Source: Thermodesulfatator sp. (GTDB taxonomy: Bacteria; Desulfobacterota; Dissulfuribacteria; Dissulfuribacterales; QOAL01). Taken from it: DNA of 8,636 bases. A program made the translations under genes and the position numbers. The notes under the pieces were generated by a model. It saw only the letters and a list, made by a program, of their open reading frames with translations. It was not told where the DNA came from and searched no databases. Every line of letters begins with the position of its first letter. Positions within the stretch are counted from its first letter, which is position 1. Of the stretch, positions 5,846 through 8,636 are shown one piece after another. Where the stretch lies: the NCBI GenBank assembly GCA_003978135.1, contig QOAL01000041.1:1-8636 (forward strand), given 5' to 3'.

Positions 5846-6985
5846 TTAAATCTCCCTGTCGAGTACAAACCTGCCTCCACGAACCTGGACCTGATATACA
5901 GGGCGTATTACGTCTCCAAATTCATCAAATGCAACAGTCCCCATGAGCCCCTGATATTTCCGAGAAATAAGGGCCTTTAATATGCCCTTTCCTTGGAGAT
6001 TTTCAGCAGAACGCATGGCTCTGGCGAGAATCATCATCAATTCATAGCTGCTGGCAGAACGTGCATTTGCCTTTTCGTGAAAATGGCTTTCCATTTTTTT
6101 CTGGAACCTCTTGTATTCAGGCGAGTCAAGCTCTGGGTTTACATAAGTGACAAGGTTCAGCCCTTCTGCTGCCCCGCCGGAATACTTGAAAAGCTCCGGG
6201 GTCTGGGTCCAAAGGGTGGCTATTTTCATTCCCCTGTACCTGAAGAATTTGAGTTTTTGCAAAGCCATGCCCGTCATGGTGGCCTCGGTAAGAAGTATTA
6301 CTGCATCTGGCTGCGGCCTGATCAATTTTTTTATGAGTCTGTCCCAATCCTCTGTATTGCCGGATCGGAACAATACCTTCGATATCTGCCCGGGAAAATA
6401 CTTGGCAGTTGACCTGGCGTAATCGGTGACAAAGCCGGGATTTGCCATGTCCATGAGGAAGGCAACCGAATGGATATTATTGTCCTGCAGCAGCTTGGCG
6501 GTCTTTTTCCCATAAAGGTTGCAGTCAACACAAGTCCTTACAAAGAAATCCTTTTTCCCTGTAAGCCTTGTGGTTGCCGAGCATGCTGTCATCAGGAGAA
6601 TGTCATGGGAAGTTACCACTGGATATCCGGCCAGGGTAGTGGATGAACGATTGTGCCCTACAATCACGGGTACCCCTGCCCTGACTAATTGCTTGTCAGC
6701 GGCCACAGCTCCCTTGGGCGTGCCGGTATCATCTTTTATTATTAGTTTAAGTGGCCTGCCATTAATACCCCCAGCCTTATTAATCTCTCTCACAGCCAGC
6801 TGAACACCATTCCTTACGTGCTCCCCTGCAGCCCCGCCTGTACCGCTCAAGTTGACTGAAAGCCCTATTTCCAAGGGCTCAGTATGCCTTTCACACGAAA
6901 ATAACAGCAGAAAAAATAAAACGAACAGCACAATAGAACCGGAGGATCTAAAAAACTTCCGAGGTTTCCACATAATTTTCTTCAT
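5846..6985 (-). CDS. Lipoprotein periplasmic-binding protein, Leu/Ile/Val (Peripla_BP_6) type
   Basis: A 379-residue type I periplasmic-binding protein. A basic N-terminus and long hydrophobic stretch (about 17-30) end in a lipobox L-F-S-C with Cys31, so the mature protein should be lipid-anchored in the periplasm. The fold marker N-G-V-Q-L-A-V-R-E-I-N-K-A-G-G-I-N-G-R-P occupies 59-78, followed by a D-D strand end (85-86), the usual start of amino-acid-binding LivK-like proteins. Three cysteines (135, 152, 155) sit near the expected ligand cleft, two of them as CVDC. The ligand cannot be read from sequence. Its stop codon abuts the kinase start with no spacing, and no permease or ATPase genes are nearby, so a receptor role for the kinase is more likely than transport. 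A promoter lies about 100 bp upstream. Only a weak ribosome site precedes the ATG. Met5 is an alternative start. Confidence 0.9.
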   Translation of the reverse strand: MKKIMWKPRKFFRSSGSIVLFVLFFLLLFSCERHTEPLEIGLSVNLSGTGGAAGEHVRNGVQLAVREINKAGGINGRPLKLIIKDDTGTPKGAVAADKQLVRAGVPVIVGHNRSSTTLAGYPVVTSHDILLMTACSATTRLTGKKDFFVRTCVDCNLYGKKTAKLLQDNNIHSVAFLMDMANPGFVTDYARSTAKYFPGQISKVLFRSGNTEDWDRLIKKLIRPQPDAVILLTEATMTGMALQKLKFFRYRGMKIATLWTQTPELFKYSGGAAEGLNLVTYVNPELDSPEYKRFQKKMESHFHEKANARSASSYELMMILARAMRSAENLQGKGILKALISRKYQGLMGTVAFDEFGDVIRPVYQVQVRGGRFVLDREI

Positions 6986-7068
6986 GACTCAGACACCATT
7001 ATTCGCCTGCAGTTTACAACGATATTTCACTCAGGACCAAAGGAGTACAGCAGTGATCAATGTGCTAC

Positions 7069-7092
7069 TAAAAATTCATAATTGAATTTTTA
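7069..7092. promoter_or_regulatory. 10-bp perfect inverted repeat at the transcription start (operator candidate)
   Basis: TAAAAATTCA (7069-7078) and TGAATTTTTA (7083-7092) are perfect reverse complements separated by 4 bp. The dyad starts at the edge of the -10 box and covers the expected start point near 7085, a classic place for a repressor. It is AT-rich, so an RNA hairpin would be weak, and a DNA operator is the better reading. Confidence 0.5.
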
Positions 7093-7119
7093 TTTTAAAG
7101 CATTATTCCATGCTGTCAA
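7092..7119 (-). promoter_or_regulatory. Sigma70-type promoter for the binding protein-kinase operon
   Basis: On the minus strand, a perfect TTGACA (7119-7114), a 16-bp spacer and TAAAAT (7097-7092, five of six consensus bases) precede the binding-protein gene. The expected start is near 7085, leaving a leader of about 100 nt before the ATG at 6985. Confidence 0.7.
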
Positions 7120-7257
7120 TGTGAAAAGCCGAACATTCAGGCTCTCTAAAAGGCCTTTATCTGAGCTCCGCAAGGGATCGGTCAGGCTTAACTGATTGGG
7201 CAAAACCGCAGATGCAGACGGGCCGTGTTGGGGATTTTGTGATTGAAGTCCTGTTCA

Positions 7258-7265
7258 GTATGGCC
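7258..7265 (+). repeat. Left copy of 8-bp target-site duplication
   Basis: GTATGGCC immediately left of the terminal repeat at 7266. The identical sequence, in the same orientation, lies immediately right of the other terminal repeat (7543-7550). Confidence 0.75.
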
Positions 7266-7542
7266 GGGAGCATTCCCCGTTTATCCTCATAGTCTGGGGA
7301 CATCTGGAACGAGCATTTCTTTCAAGATTCACCATCAGCCGCTGCGTGGGCTACAAACTTCATCTGGATACATACTCGGACAATCTTACAAACTTGAGTG
7401 CGGCTAAAGCTGGCTTCCCCTTGGTGAAATCTTGAAAGAAATTCCTCGTCCCGGTGCGAAGCAGTCAGCCCATAAAGGTAAAAAGGTAGAGAGCCTATTC
7501 CTGTCTAAAAATATGTGACCGGGACAAACCGGGAATGCTCCC
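7266..7542. mobile_element. 277-bp MITE-like element with 21-bp terminal inverted repeats
   Basis: The left tip (7266-7286) and the reverse complement of the right tip (7542-7522) match at 19 of 21 positions: GGGAGCATTCCC, then C or G, GTTT, A or G, TCC. Both tips contain a small hairpin (GGGA/TCCC). An exact 8-bp direct repeat GTATGGCC flanks the element. A second, inner inverted repeat pairs 7306-7334 with 7422-7452. No intact transposase is present. Short plus-strand open stretches (about 7267-7434 and 7408-7506, in different frames) could be decayed coding sequence or chance. The size, tips and duplication indicate insertion as a non-autonomous or deleted IS, 44 bp past the kinase stop. 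The parent IS family is not recognised. Confidence 0.7.
7306..7452. repeat. Inner inverted repeat pair within the 277-bp element
   Basis: The left arm 7306-7334 contains ATTTCTTTCAAGATT followed by CACCA. The right arm 7422-7452, reverse-complemented, contains ATTTCTTTCAAGATTT followed by CACCA, with similarity extending outward through a GGAACGAG/GGGACGAG stretch. The arms are separated by 87 bp. They lie 40 bp from the left end and 90 bp from the right end, so the element is not a simple symmetric palindrome. Confidence 0.7.
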
Positions 7543-7550
7543 GTATGGCC
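7543..7550 (+). repeat. Right copy of 8-bp target-site duplication
   Basis: GTATGGCC directly after the right terminal repeat (ends 7542), identical to 7258-7265. Confidence 0.75.
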
Positions 7551-7594
7551 TGGAGAAGAGACGCGCAATCGCCCAGTTGTTCCTGGACAGCCCC

Positions 7595-8636
7595 TTATTG
7601 AGGCGTCTCTGCTTTATGGCTGAGTTTTGGAAAGGATATAAAAAAGGATGTGCCATTGCCGGGCTGGGACTGCAACGTGATCTGACCTCCAAGCTCGGTT
7701 ATTATCCGGTGCACGATGGAAAGGCCTAAGCCTGTGCCTTCGGGTTTGGTAGTGAAGAAAGGATCGAAAATCCTCTTCTGAATATCCGGCTCCATGCCCT
7801 GTCCATTGTCTTTTATTTTTATACGCACATCAGGGCCGGAATTTGCGCCCGAGATAGAGATTTTGCCATCTTCTCCCGGAAGCGCCTGAAAGGCATTCAG
7901 GAGTAAATTTAGCATTACCTGCCGGAACATGTGGGGGTCTGCAGTGAGACGAAGATCCTTTGGGATGTCAATGTCAACCTTCGCCCTGGAGAGGTGCTTT
8001 CTTTGTTGCAACAATGCAAGGATAGATAAGATTTCTTCTTGGACAGGTATACTTTCTGCCTTTTTCCTTTCCGGCCTTCCGTAGAGCAGGAAAGTACTGG
8101 TGAGACGGCTGAGCCTTTCAGTCTCTTTCCGTATAATTTCTACAAGCCGCATGCCTTCGGGAAGCACCAGGTCGGCATGGCCAAGATATTCGGCAGCACC
8201 TGAAATGGAAGCAAGGGGGTTCCTTATTTCGTGAGCCAGGCCAGCTGCCATTTCCCCCAGGGCTGCCAGCCTGTCTATAAGCTGGAGTTTTTCCTGCCTG
8301 GCCTTGATCTTGGTAATGTCTTGAAAAATCAGTCCATGACCCAGAAACTGTCCATGGTTATCAGTTATGGGAAAACAGGACAGGCCGAGTACCTTGGCGT
8401 TGTTCTCCTGGTTATCCTTAATGGACAGCTCGCTCCTTGCCTCAGGGATATTTTCTTCCTTGCAGCTTTCAAGCACCTCGGAACAGCCCGGCATGATTGA
8501 TTCAAGAGGTTTACCATAGGAATTTTCTACAGATTTACCCAGAATCTCCTGGGCTGCTATATTGTAATAGAGAATGTTGCCGTGGCGGTCCACGGTAATA
8601 AGGCCGGATTTCAAACTGTTTGCCAGGTGCCGCTGG
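7595..8636 (-). CDS. Sensor histidine kinase, NtrB/AtoS-like (5' end outside the window)
   Basis: The C-terminal 347 residues of a histidine kinase. The reading frame stays open to the right edge (residues QRHLANS precede the TTG at 8614). The sequence S-L-K-S-G-L-I-T-V-D is the first strand of a PAS domain, so that TTG is an internal Leu codon and not a start. In order: PAS (to about 8305), a linker coil, HisKA with the phosphoacceptor in GLAHEIRNPL (His codon 8233-8231), and HATPase with an N-box Asn, DNGQGM, F-F-T-T-K and GTGLGLSI. The HEIRNPL type with PAS is typical of NtrB/AtoS/ZraS-like kinases paired with sigma54-activating regulators. No response regulator gene follows here, so it must lie upstream of the window or elsewhere. 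The upstream part probably holds a sensor and membrane segments. The stop is TAA. The 277-bp element starts 44 bp later. Confidence 0.92.
   Translation of the reverse strand, partial: QRHLANSLKSGLITVDRHGNILYYNIAAQEILGKSVENSYGKPLESIMPGCSEVLESCKEENIPEARSELSIKDNQENNAKVLGLSCFPITDNHGQFLGHGLIFQDITKIKARQEKLQLIDRLAALGEMAAGLAHEIRNPLASISGAAEYLGHADLVLPEGMRLVEIIRKETERLSRLTSTFLLYGRPERKKAESIPVQEEILSILALLQQRKHLSRAKVDIDIPKDLRLTADPHMFRQVMLNLLLNAFQALPGEDGKISISGANSGPDVRIKIKDNGQGMEPDIQKRIFDPFFTTKPEGTGLGLSIVHRIITELGGQITLQSQPGNGTSFFISFPKLSHKAETPQ

Larger units (their letters stand above)
6986..7594. other. 609-bp intergenic region between the two kinase loci
   Basis: No convincing gene is present. The part next to the binding-protein gene holds its promoter (7092-7119) and a dyad (7069-7092). 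The centre-right holds the 277-bp element and its target duplication (7258-7550). In the 138 bp between them (7120-7257) I see only a weak minus-strand stem AGCC/GGCT (7143-7127, 9-nt loop) followed by TTTT, which might be a poor terminator for the upstream kinase, and a 10-bp palindrome AAAGGCCTTT at 7149-7158. An open frame at 7495-7692 overlaps the kinase 3' end in another frame and has no recognisable domain. Confidence 0.6.

Noticed and set aside
7266..7542. Group II intron domain V/VI, CRISPR array or riboswitch in the intergenic region
   Set aside because: There is no regular repeat-spacer pattern and no recognisable intron or aptamer motif. The terminal repeats with a target duplication explain the structure better.
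7495..7692. 65-residue minus-strand open frame
   Set aside because: It overlaps the kinase 3' end out of frame and crosses the tip of the 277-bp element, with no family features.
8612..8614. TTG at 8614 as the start of the second histidine kinase
   Set aside because: The frame stays open to the window edge and the TTG lies in the first PAS strand, so the gene is truncated by the window.

Overview
All genes in this window read on the minus strand, so gene order runs from high to low coordinates. The mix points to an anaerobic, respiratory Gram-negative bacterium, most likely Desulfobacterota (former Deltaproteobacteria). It includes a compact Rieske/cytochrome b pair with a b6-type haem spacing, a QueH-type queuosine enzyme, a PAS-rich hybrid histidine kinase with a Cys-containing PAS domain, a DUF2905 and a DUF456 protein. 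The phylum is inferred from family knowledge, not from a search.

Layout from right to left. (1) 7595-8636: the C-terminal part of an NtrB/AtoS-like histidine kinase (PAS-HisKA-HATPase) whose 5' end lies off the right edge. (2) 6986-7594: a 609-bp gap. It holds a previously unannotated 277-bp MITE-like element (7266-7542) with 19/21-matching terminal inverted repeats and an exact 8-bp target duplication, then a sigma70-like promoter and an operator-like dyad. (3) 2915-6985: a two-gene unit. A Leu/Ile/Val-type periplasmic-binding lipoprotein is followed with no gap by a 976-residue membrane hybrid kinase (Cache-like sensor, two PAS, HisKA, HATPase, receiver). No ABC permease or ATPase is present here, so the binding protein probably works as the kinase's ligand receptor. 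(4) 206-2777: a five-gene, tightly coupled operon, queH - DUF2905 - Rieske - cytochrome b - DUF456. The first three junctions are 4-nt ATGA overlaps and the last has a 1-nt gap. Its promoter (TTGACC-N17-TAATAT) lies so close to queH that the mRNA is predicted to be leaderless. (5) 1-205: the operon's 3' flank, with a 143-bp near-palindromic element (58-200) inserted 5 bp past the DUF456 stop. At the left edge is what looks like the end of a second relative of the 277-bp element, which could also act as the operon's terminator.

The Rieske protein and cytochrome b would form a small membrane quinol-oxidising module. The lipoprotein and hybrid kinase would form a periplasmic solute-sensing system. 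The least-explained signals are the two families of short palindromic elements placed just after stop codons, and the lipoprotein-kinase pair.
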